Shown here in pieces: positions 25,041 to 32,417 of a stretch of 45,022 nt of DNA. Source of the DNA: Alphaproteobacteria bacterium (GTDB taxonomy: Bacteria > Pseudomonadota > Alphaproteobacteria > UBA7879 > UBA5542); NCBI GenBank assembly GCA_037146715.1, contig JBAWWO010000010.1, positions 1-45,022 on the forward strand. Direction: 5' to 3'. Position 1 is the stretch's first letter; every line of letters starts with the position of its first letter. Under the pieces are notes generated by a model that saw only the letters and a program-made list of their open reading frames with translations, searched no databases and was not told the DNA's origin. The position numbers and the translations under genes are program-made.

Positions 25041-25743
25041 AGAAATGTTGATGAGATCCATTTAAGGCCGTTTTTAGGGTATCCTCTACAGCAGTCATAA
25101 GCCCGGCATATTCAGGCGGTGTATCCCAATCTCCATTAACGGCCCCATTGAATGCCCCCATGTAATAGGCTTCAAGAGAATTATCTTCCAAGCGCACAAG
25201 ATAAACCAGCAAACTAACATGTCCATAGGGCGCACTTGTTGGGATGAAGCCATAATAGTTTCTTGTTAACCCAAAGGACTTAGGCTCAACAATTAGGGCA
25301 TATTCCGCCTCATATTTTTCCCTTAGAAACATAAAGTCGTAGGGGGCATAGTTAGCTTTGTCTATGGATGAAAGATCTTTTCTGTTCAAGGGATGGGGAC
25401 ATTTTATAACTTTGAAATTATTTTCTTGGAAGCGCTTAGCAAAAAATTCATAGAATCTTTCATTCATAATGGGCTTCGCATCAATTCTTTCAAGTCTCTT
25501 ATTTAGGGAGCTTGCAAAAAAATCATTAATCAAAACATCAAGAAACCCTTGATCTCCTTCTTTGAAGTACTTAGCTTTATCAAAGCCTGAAATTTCAGCA
25601 ATAACAACCGCAGAAGGTTTCTCGAAGCAAAGGCCGTTAAAGGGAATGGGATCTCGCTTTGTTGCGCAATTAGTCACCCCCAGAAGAAGAAGTACAGATA
25701 AGAATTTGGTATAAGATTTTAGTCTTTCAATCATTTCATCCAA
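25027..25743 (-). CDS. putative lipoprotein, unknown function
   Basis: This 238-residue protein has an N-terminal hydrophobic stretch ending in LLLLGVTNC, a plausible lipobox with lipidated Cys near residue 26. The mature part is soluble, mixed alpha/beta, with no family I recognise. Conserved-looking segments are RFYEFFAKRFQENNF, YALIVEPKSFG and DTPPEYAGLM. An alternative ATG at 25734 would shorten the N-terminus by three residues, and AAGG upstream could serve either. The 3' end overlaps the 3' end of the convergent flavoprotein gene by 14 bases. Confidence 0.7.
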   Translation of the reverse strand: MDEMIERLKSYTKFLSVLLLLGVTNCATKRDPIPFNGLCFEKPSAVVIAEISGFDKAKYFKEGDQGFLDVLINDFFASSLNKRLERIDAKPIMNERFYEFFAKRFQENNFKVIKCPHPLNRKDLSSIDKANYAPYDFMFLREKYEAEYALIVEPKSFGLTRNYYGFIPTSAPYGHVSLLVYLVRLEDNSLEAYYMGAFNGAVNGDWDTPPEYAGLMTAVEDTLKTALNGSHQHFFNEI

Positions 25744-25803
25744 CCTTTTCAGAATTTCAGCGACACCCTATAGCAGATTATTTCTGTTGTCTAGCCTTTC
25801 CAT

Positions 25804-25832
25804 TCGACATTCTAATTCAATTTATATATAAT
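25804..25832 (+). promoter_or_regulatory. promoter of the mitofilin-like gene, leaderless layout
   Basis: TCGACA (25804-25809), 17 bases, consensus TATAAT (25827-25832). Six bases follow and then the ATG at 25839, so the predicted +1 is the A of the start codon. Confidence 0.75.
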
Positions 25833-25838
25833 TTCGGA

Positions 25839-26651
25839 ATGGAGAAAAATATATCACCTTTGAAAAATTTTAAGACGCAAGAAGCAAAGAAAAAAAATCC
25901 TATCTTTTCCTTTTGGGTTTTGCTTGCTTTTGTGCTGACTTTTGTGGGATTTTTGATTGCCTTTGATTATATCCCTGTTGCGGATTATTTAAAATTTTCA
26001 AAACCCAATTCCATCGATGACAAAACTCTTTTGCAAAAAATGCAACAGGATATTTTGGATCTGCAACAAGCTTTAGAAGATAGCAAAAAAGAACATGAAT
26101 CTATGGGGGCCGATTTTCAGCAAAGCATGAGCTTGCTTCCTAAAATGCAAAAAGATTTACAAGAACTTAACAGGAAAGCCTTTTGGTTTTTGTTAGTGAA
26201 TCGTTTGAGTAAAAAAGTTTATGAGGGCGCCCCCTATGATAGAATTTTGGATCAGGTGCAGGAAGCTTTACCTCAAGACGCTGTGAATCTAGATGCGCTT
26301 AGGGTGTTTGCTGCTTCTGGTATACCGATGGATGATGATATATTGAAAAGTCTAAGGGCCCTTGAAAAGCCGACTTCGGTCGTTACCCAGAATACATTCT
26401 TAGAAAAAGTTTTGGCCTTTTTTAAGAATCTTTTGGTCATTAAAAAGGTCGAAGATTCTGATGCTATGAATGACATAATAGCCTTGATTGAGGCGCATAA
26501 GCTTTCAGAAGCCCTGGTGGTCATACAACAAAAAATTCCAGATAATCAAGAGCTCATAATCCTTGTTCAAAACAAATTAAATGCTCTCAACACATTAGAA
26601 GATTTAGAATTCTTTATTACTTCAAATTTGCAGGCGACCAATGTACTTTAA
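25839..26651 (+). CDS. mitofilin-like inner-membrane protein
   Basis: This 270-residue protein has a short basic cytoplasmic N-terminus, one transmembrane helix (about residues 23-44), a coiled-coil (about 58-115, KMQQDILDLQQALEDSKKEH) and a helical C-terminal domain in the periplasm. It lies directly upstream of and overlaps hemY, the usual alphaproteobacterial position of the COG4223/mitofilin (Mic60) family protein that shapes the inner membrane. The C-terminal mitofilin signature is not strongly recognisable, so the call leans on topology and context. No Shine-Dalgarno. Transcription is predicted to start at the ATG. Confidence 0.7.
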   Translation: MEKNISPLKNFKTQEAKKKNPIFSFWVLLAFVLTFVGFLIAFDYIPVADYLKFSKPNSIDDKTLLQKMQQDILDLQQALEDSKKEHESMGADFQQSMSLLPKMQKDLQELNRKAFWFLLVNRLSKKVYEGAPYDRILDQVQEALPQDAVNLDALRVFAASGIPMDDDILKSLRALEKPTSVVTQNTFLEKVLAFFKNLLVIKKVEDSDAMNDIIALIEAHKLSEALVVIQQKIPDNQELIILVQNKLNALNTLEDLEFFITSNLQATNVL

Positions 26652-27945
26652 AATTCTTGTTTTTACTTTTAAACTGCTTTTCATCTTTACAGTTCTATTT
26701 TGGCTGGTTGATAATCCGGGGTCTATTCTTATTAATTGGCAGGGATATGAAATCAAAACAACGGTCAGTTTTGCGGTGTTTGTTTTACTGGTTTTGCTTT
26801 TTTTATTTGCCCTTGTACGGTCGGGTTGGGACGCTATCGTTTGGGTTGCGCGAAAAATATTTAAGTTTGGCAATTTCTTTAAAAAAGATACGGATAAACT
26901 TATTGCCCAAGCCTTTTCAGATTTAGAGTTCCAAAGCTATAAAAGTGCTAAAAAGATTTCCTTGGAACTTTCCCATCTGCTGCCCACATCCCCGATCCCA
27001 GGGATTTTATTGCTGAAAACTTCCCAAGCTTTAAAAGATAAAAAACTGGAAGAAATGGCCTTAAACCATTTAAAAAAGTTTGATGAATTTGTACCCATGG
27101 CTCTTTATGATGAAATGGATAATGCGTTCAAAGCCAATCAAACGGCGCAGTTAGAAAAGTTGCTTTTGTCAGCTTGCAAAAAGTTTTCAAATGAGGGGTG
27201 GTTTTTAAAGAACGCTATTCGACTCGATATGTTGAAAAGCAATTGGGAACAAGCTTTAGAAAACATTTCTCGGGCAGCTAAAAAAGATGTGCATAGTAAG
27301 GAAACCTTAGATCATCTAAAAGCCATTTGTTTTTATAGTTTAGCCCATGGGGAAGAAAATTCTCCCCGGGAAATCATTGGATATCATGAACAGGCCTATA
27401 AGGAAGAATCAAAATTTTTGCCTAATTTGTTAGAATACGCCAAGATTCTGAAGAATAAAAAAGATAAACGGGCTGCGGAAGTTTTGCTGAAAAAAGCCTG
27501 GGAAGAAAATCCAAGTTGGGAGATTGCAGAGACCTATTGTGAGCTGACAGCTGAAGATGAAAAGCCCATTTCTTTGGCCCATGCATCTCAAGAACTTTAT
27601 GAAATTCTGCCAGATCATCCTGTTTCCATTATCACGCAGATCATTTATTTGATCCAGGCCGGGTTGTGGGCCGAGGCGCATCGCTTATTGAATCAATTGC
27701 CTATACAGGCTCCTGAATCCATTTTATTGCAGGCAGCTTTGGCCAAGAAAGAAAAGGGTAGCGCCAAGGAATCTTTGGGCCTTGTGATGCATGCCATTGA
27801 AAACATGTCTAGCCCCTATAAATGTTCAAACTGTTTGAAGGCATCAAATCATTGGCATATGTATTGCCCCTCATGCCAGGGATTCGATAGTTTGCACCTG
27901 AAACATCCGATTACCTATAAGAATTGTTTGGAAGCCCTCGAATGA
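26641..27945 (+). CDS. hemY: HemY-like TPR inner-membrane protein
   Basis: This is a 434-residue protein with two N-terminal transmembrane helices (about 5-25 and 40-62) followed by helical TPR-type repeats to about residue 370. The C-terminus holds a zinc-ribbon-like motif (CSNCLKASNHWHMYCPSC) and ends near FDSLHLKH, as is typical of alphaproteobacterial HemY proteins. It is genetically linked with haem synthesis genes in many bacteria, but the biochemical role is unsettled. It overlaps the mitofilin-like gene by 11 bases, so the two are co-translated. Confidence 0.87.
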   Translation: MYFKILVFTFKLLFIFTVLFWLVDNPGSILINWQGYEIKTTVSFAVFVLLVLLFLFALVRSGWDAIVWVARKIFKFGNFFKKDTDKLIAQAFSDLEFQSYKSAKKISLELSHLLPTSPIPGILLLKTSQALKDKKLEEMALNHLKKFDEFVPMALYDEMDNAFKANQTAQLEKLLLSACKKFSNEGWFLKNAIRLDMLKSNWEQALENISRAAKKDVHSKETLDHLKAICFYSLAHGEENSPREIIGYHEQAYKEESKFLPNLLEYAKILKNKKDKRAAEVLLKKAWEENPSWEIAETYCELTAEDEKPISLAHASQELYEILPDHPVSIITQIIYLIQAGLWAEAHRLLNQLPIQAPESILLQAALAKKEKGSAKESLGLVMHAIENMSSPYKCSNCLKASNHWHMYCPSCQGFDSLHLKHPITYKNCLEALE

Positions 27946-27991
27946 CCTTTTTCAGCAATCAACGATTGCTTCATAAAGAAATAAAAAATTC

Positions 27992-28020
27992 TTTCAAAAT
28001 AATTTAACTTCCCTTATTCT
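27992..28020 (+). promoter_or_regulatory. dacB promoter, near-leaderless layout
   Basis: TTTCAA (27992-27997), 17 bases, TATTCT (28015-28020). The ATG at 28028 lies seven bases beyond the -10 box, so a leader of at most one base is predicted. Confidence 0.55.
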
Positions 28021-28027
28021 GAATCTC

Positions 28028-29449
28028 ATGAAAAATATTTATTCTTTTCTTTATCTTTTGGGTCTTTTTTTCGCACAACCAACCCCCACCCATTCTGTTG
28101 GGTTTTTTAAGAAAACATCTATTGAAAGTCAAATAAAAAAAGTCATTCATGAAACGGATCCGCATATCAATATAGGTATCAAAATTATAGACCTGGACAA
28201 GGACCAGGTACTTTTTGAACAAAATGGAGAAAGGTATTTTTACCCCGCCAGCTTAACAAAAATTTTAACCTGTTTAGCGGCGTTGAAAAAGTTGGGGGCA
28301 GCTTACCAATTCCAGACGAATTTATATCGTCAGGGGGCTGATTGGTATGTAGAATTTGGGGCCGATCCAACCCTGACCCTTAACAATTTAAGGGATCTTT
28401 TTCATGCCATAAAATCCCACATATCTACTGGAAAAATTGAGGGTAATTTATATGTTGTTCAACGATCTAAAGCCAATCTTCCCCTATTGATTGATGGGTG
28501 GACCTTAGGATCAAGCCAGTTTTGTTTTGGGGCTCCTGTTTCGTCCATTATTATTAATACTAACGGATTAAGGTTCAATCTTGTGTCTGAGGACAAAAAA
28601 TCAACTCAAGTAAGTTTTGCTTCCGACCAAATATCTTACCCTATTTCCAATAAGACTTATGTGGGGTCTTGTACAGACTTGACAAAAATAGAACGACATC
28701 ATCTGAGTTTGGGAGAGACTTTAAACCTGGAAGGATGTGTTAGTGAAAAAATTCTTCCTTTGAAGATGTGCCTTCCCATAGGCACAGAAAATTTCAAAAC
28801 TTATGTGGAAAAAAATATTAAATTGGCTCTTGAAAAAGAAGGTCTGCATCTTTTTGGAAAACTTATTTTTGCTCAGGAGAGGTCAGCTAAGGCTGTTCTA
28901 GTAAACAGTTGGGCATCAGATTATCTGATTGATATTTTAATAAAAGGGATGAAGGAATCTGATAACTTGGTTTTAAACGCCATACTGTTAGCTGTTCTAG
29001 AAGATCACCCAACTCCTCTTAGAAAATGGGACGATGCCGGGAAACAACTTGCTAAAATTTTAGAGGAAGAGCTCCATAGTGATTTGTCAGGGGCTAACTT
29101 AACAGATGGAGCAGGGTTATCTTATTTGAATCTTATTTCCCCATCCCAAATTCTTCAACTTTTGGTCAATGGTCTATCTGATAAAGCAATCTCTGAGGAT
29201 TTTTTAAGAACTTTGGCAGTACCAGGAGAAGAAGGTACGCTAAAGGGACGCCTGAATGATATTAAAGGGGTTAAAATTATAGCTAAAACAGGAGCTTTGA
29301 CGTCTGTATCTGGTCTTGCAGGATTTGTGCTAAAGAACAATAAACCTAAGTTTGCTTTCGTTATTATGATTAATGGTGTTGCTGGGGGACTTTCTAAGTA
29401 TAACAAGCTAGAAGAAAATATCGTCCGAATTTTAAGCGATCATAGTTAA
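28028..29449 (+). CDS. dacB: D-alanyl-D-alanine carboxypeptidase/endopeptidase (PBP4 type)
   Basis: This 473-residue periplasmic penicillin-binding protein belongs to the low-molecular-weight class C (S13). A signal peptide covers residues 1 to about 22. Motif 1 is S-L-T-K (nucleophile near residue 75, in FYPASLTK), motif 2 S-D-N near 311 (ESDNLVLNA) and motif 3 K-T-G near 420 (IAKTGALTSVSGLAGF). These enzymes trim peptidoglycan stem peptides or cut cross-links. The 234-base gap after it holds no gene; a weak promoter for the next gene may lie there but none is convincing. Confidence 0.93.
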   Translation: MKNIYSFLYLLGLFFAQPTPTHSVGFFKKTSIESQIKKVIHETDPHINIGIKIIDLDKDQVLFEQNGERYFYPASLTKILTCLAALKKLGAAYQFQTNLYRQGADWYVEFGADPTLTLNNLRDLFHAIKSHISTGKIEGNLYVVQRSKANLPLLIDGWTLGSSQFCFGAPVSSIIINTNGLRFNLVSEDKKSTQVSFASDQISYPISNKTYVGSCTDLTKIERHHLSLGETLNLEGCVSEKILPLKMCLPIGTENFKTYVEKNIKLALEKEGLHLFGKLIFAQERSAKAVLVNSWASDYLIDILIKGMKESDNLVLNAILLAVLEDHPTPLRKWDDAGKQLAKILEEELHSDLSGANLTDGAGLSYLNLISPSQILQLLVNGLSDKAISEDFLRTLAVPGEEGTLKGRLNDIKGVKIIAKTGALTSVSGLAGFVLKNNKPKFAFVIMINGVAGGLSKYNKLEENIVRILSDHS

Positions 29450-29683
29450 GATTGACCCTTTATTTCAGCGGAGATCGAGGATCATGGGAAAGAATCAGAT
29501 TCCCCTAACTCCCATCATGCTTGAGGAAGTCATAGAGAGACGGCGTAGATGAGAGGGGTGAATTGATGTGCTCTTTTAAAAATAGGGATGGCAATTTTGT
29601 TTAAATCTGCTATAGCTGATATTGAATCAAGATTCTAAATAAACCTTGGTTTGGTGTTTAATTTATTAAGGAACGAGGACTAG

Positions 29684-30346
29684 ATGAAAAAATTTATGGC
29701 TGTTTTGCTTATGCTACCCCTACTTATGGGAGGCTGTGCCAAGAATATCAACCCTAATGAATACTCAGAAAATGAAGTAGGAGCTGTAAAACAAACCTAT
29801 AAGGGTGTTGTTATCTCTGTACGCCCTGTAAAGGTTCAAGGAAGCGACAAGCTATCTGATAACACTTTGGGTGCTGTTGGTGGCGGCGTTGCTGGTGGGT
29901 TGCTAGGATCTCAAATCGGTCAAGGAAGTGGCAGTGTGGTTGGTCTTGTTGTTGGTGCCGCTGCTGGTGCCTTGGGTGGAAGCTTGCTGGAAAAAGGACT
30001 AAAATCTCAAGACGGTATTGAATACACAGTTGAATTGCAAAGTGGTCGTATTATGACAATCGTTCAAGGACCAGAATCTACTCTTTCTGTAGGACAGCAT
30101 GTTCTGGTAATGGTCGGCTATAACGGTAGATCACGGGTGATTCCTGATCAAATGGCCATGCAACGAGCTCAAGAAGCTCAGGTAGTTTATCAACCGGCAC
30201 CTCGTCCAGCGCCACGCCCTGCGGCTCAACGGCCTGTACGGGTAAAAAAGGTTGCTCAACCATCCACGCCACAGGGTCGATCTGTGGATGATATAGATTA
30301 TACAAGCAGAGATCGTTATGCGCGAGATCAGCAAGATTTAGACTAA
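29684..30346 (+). CDS. glycine-zipper outer-membrane lipoprotein (SlyB/Pcp-like)
   Basis: This 220-residue lipoprotein has a signal ending LLMGGC (lipidated Cys18), then a soluble segment. The glycine zipper VGGGVAGGLLGSQIGQGSG...VVGAAAGALGGS lies at about 65-105 and probably forms a membrane hairpin. A beta-rich SlyB-like domain follows (YTVELQSGRIMTIVQGPE) and a Pro/Arg-rich tail after 165. Family members are abundant structural lipoproteins (17 kDa antigen, SlyB, Pcp). Good ribosome binding sequence (AAGGAACGAGGA) before ATG. It stands alone with its own terminator. Confidence 0.85.
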   Translation: MKKFMAVLLMLPLLMGGCAKNINPNEYSENEVGAVKQTYKGVVISVRPVKVQGSDKLSDNTLGAVGGGVAGGLLGSQIGQGSGSVVGLVVGAAAGALGGSLLEKGLKSQDGIEYTVELQSGRIMTIVQGPESTLSVGQHVLVMVGYNGRSRVIPDQMAMQRAQEAQVVYQPAPRPAPRPAAQRPVRVKKVAQPSTPQGRSVDDIDYTSRDRYARDQQDLD

Positions 30347-30362
30347 CAAAACATAAACCGAC

Positions 30363-30406
30363 ATACTGCCTTACCTTAAAAAAAGGGGGCAGTATTTCTT
30401 TTTTTG
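30363..30406 (+). terminator. intrinsic terminator after the SlyB-like gene
   Basis: An eight-base-pair stem ATACTGCC (30363-30370) / GGCAGTAT (30388-30395) is followed by TTCTTTTTTT. The arms are perfect and the loop is A-rich. Confidence 0.85.
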
Positions 30407-30418
30407 GAGTTAAAATTT

Positions 30419-31630
30419 TTGGAAAATCAACGGAAATTTTGGGGATTACCACTTAGTATTTGGATCCTAGGTTCTACGGGTTTTCTAATCAACCTGGCCA
30501 CTATTATGGTGTTTAGCCAGATGCCAATTTTTATGAAGTACGAACTGGGAATTACAGAAGCCCAGATTGGGCTTATCGACGGATTTGTTGAGTTTATTTC
30601 CCACTTCATGAGAATCATTGCCGGGTCCATCAGTGACATTTTTCAAAATCGCAAAGTCATTCTAGCGGTTGGTTATGGCCTATCAACCATCATTAAACCC
30701 CTATTTGCCCTATGCTCTTCTGTGGGGCTGCTGATTGCTATCAGATCGCTGGACCGTATTACAAATGGTTTACAAGCTTCCCCTCGGGATGCTTTAATTG
30801 GGGATTTAGCGCCCGAAAATAAAAGAGGTGCTTCCTATGGACTTTCTAAATCTTTCAAAACCGCTGGGTCTGTGATTGGCGCTACCCTTGTTGCCTGGAT
30901 TATGAGTGTCACCAACAATAATTTCAGATTCTTGTTTATGTTGGCCTTTATTCCCGCTTGTGTGGCTTTTATCCTGTTTATGATAGGAGTTAAAGAACCA
31001 AAGCACAGGGATAAATTTAAAATAAAAGTTTCAAGAACAGAAACCAAATTTCGTTGGGGCGCTTTTTTGGAACTTAAAGGAAACTACTGGCGTATTATTG
31101 CTGTTTTACTGATTTTTGAATTGGCCCATTTTGGCGAATCGTATCTAAGTTTTAGAGCCGGGGAAGTTGGGGTTAAGATTGCCCATATTTCCTTTGTGAT
31201 GGTTCTGTTTAATATGGGACAATTTTTGATTTCGTACCCTATTGGCATTTTATCTGATAAATTCCAGCGCCGCTATATTTTGCTGGCAGGCTTTCTATTT
31301 ATGCTGTTAGGCAATATGTTTATGATTTATGGTACAACCGAAGTTTTGATTTATGCGGGTGTTTTCTTTTGGGGTGCCCAAATGGGGACAACCCAGTCTG
31401 TGTTTGTTTCGATGATTTCAGACGAAACACCCCAATATATACGGGGTACCGCATTTGGAATTTTTTACTTGGTTAATGGCATTGGTATTTTGGTCGCAAG
31501 CAAAATAGCTGGCGTTTTCTGGGAATTTTATGGATCAACTTACGCCTTTGCCTACAGTGCTATTATGACTGTTGTTAGCATTGTGGCCTTGTTCGTCTTC
31601 CTGCCCCGTCATAACAAGGTCTTGCATTAA
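30419..31630 (+). CDS. major facilitator superfamily transporter
   Basis: This is a 403-residue inner-membrane protein with about twelve hydrophobic helices. The loop motif between helices 2 and 3 is ...SGSISDIFQNRKVIL-like (GSISDIFQNR), a variant of the MFS G-x3-D-R/K-x-G-R-R signature, repeated in the second half as IGILSDKFQRRYI. SRDALIG-type residues (SPRDALIGDLAP) follow helix 4. The substrate is unknown. The start is TTG at 30419, because GGAG lies nine bases upstream. A TTG at 30404 would sit in the terminator T-run. The 3' end is overlapped by 96 bases by the convergent gene. Confidence 0.83.
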   Translation: MENQRKFWGLPLSIWILGSTGFLINLATIMVFSQMPIFMKYELGITEAQIGLIDGFVEFISHFMRIIAGSISDIFQNRKVILAVGYGLSTIIKPLFALCSSVGLLIAIRSLDRITNGLQASPRDALIGDLAPENKRGASYGLSKSFKTAGSVIGATLVAWIMSVTNNNFRFLFMLAFIPACVAFILFMIGVKEPKHRDKFKIKVSRTETKFRWGAFLELKGNYWRIIAVLLIFELAHFGESYLSFRAGEVGVKIAHISFVMVLFNMGQFLISYPIGILSDKFQRRYILLAGFLFMLLGNMFMIYGTTEVLIYAGVFFWGAQMGTTQSVFVSMISDETPQYIRGTAFGIFYLVNGIGILVASKIAGVFWEFYGSTYAFAYSAIMTVVSIVALFVFLPRHNKVLH

Positions 31631-32296
31631 TAAACAGGCTCCCTGTTCGGGATTTTGAAAACATCCATATTGCCGATTCAATATTAGATAGACTTCGTAA
31701 CCTTCTTTGAAAGTTTTTGGAAAATCTTGACCCAAAAGCCAAAGGGGTGGATTCGTAACGAAAGCAGGATGTTGATTTAACAACTCTTGAAAATAGTGTA
31801 ATAACTGGGCAGCTCTATTCTTTCGAATAAAGAACCATTCCTTGGAAAATGTTTTGGGGGGATTAGCCGGTTCATTATTTGCAAATGCTCGCAAAGAATC
31901 TTGAAAAGCAGACTTGTGAAGGGCAACTGCCTTAATAATGGTTTGCAGCTGCAAAAGACGCAGCATATAGATCGTTGTTCTGGCCTCTTGGCTGATATCT
32001 TTTTGGAGTGCATTTGTACGAATCAATTGTTTCAAGGTATATTTAGCTTGGGAAAGAATTTTGTAAGCTGCATCCATATCCGTTTGCCCATTAACGTAAG
32101 TTTTAGCATTAATTTGCCACTGAGTGATCAAATTCTTTGCTGTACGATTGTCTTGCTCTTGAGCCGTTGCATCAATTTGAGGAACACGGGATGCATTGGT
32201 AAATGTTTCAGCCGTTCCCCAGAGATTTGAGGGGCCTAACAGAGCAATAAGGACTGTTAAATAACTAAAAATTTGCGTATTCATGTGCGTATTCAT
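31535..32296 (-). CDS. exported protein of unknown function
   Basis: This 253-residue protein has a signal peptide (residues about 8-26, YLTVLIALLGPSNLWG). The mature part is mostly helical and polar, with three cysteines near the C-terminus and no family I recognise. The last 30 or so residues (QEDEQGHNANNSHNS...) are encoded opposite the final transmembrane helix of the MFS gene and look low-complexity, as if the frame had been extended by loss of an earlier stop. The start region contains a 12-base tandem duplication giving MNTHMNTQ, so 32284 is an equally possible start. A weak -10-like TAGATT sits six bases before the first ATG. Confidence 0.65.
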   Translation of the reverse strand: MNTHMNTQIFSYLTVLIALLGPSNLWGTAETFTNASRVPQIDATAQEQDNRTAKNLITQWQINAKTYVNGQTDMDAAYKILSQAKYTLKQLIRTNALQKDISQEARTTIYMLRLLQLQTIIKAVALHKSAFQDSLRAFANNEPANPPKTFSKEWFFIRKNRAAQLLHYFQELLNQHPAFVTNPPLWLLGQDFPKTFKEGYEVYLILNRQYGCFQNPEQGACLLMQDLVMTGQEDEQGHNANNSHNSTVGKGVS

Positions 32297-32417
32297 GCTT
32301 GAAATCTACCCTTATTTTTTCTTTCTTTTCACACTAACACATGTTTTTGGAAAAAGGCAAGGCAAGGAAAACTTCTGGTTCCGCAAACTGTGACTTTTGG
32401 GTATGATAAAATTCAAG

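Noticed and set aside
29450..29683. Gap between dacB and the SlyB-like gene as a hidden gene or RNA
   Set aside because: No frame of useful length; only small imperfect inverted repeats (for example GAATC-AA-GATTC) and no convincing promoter or RNA fold.
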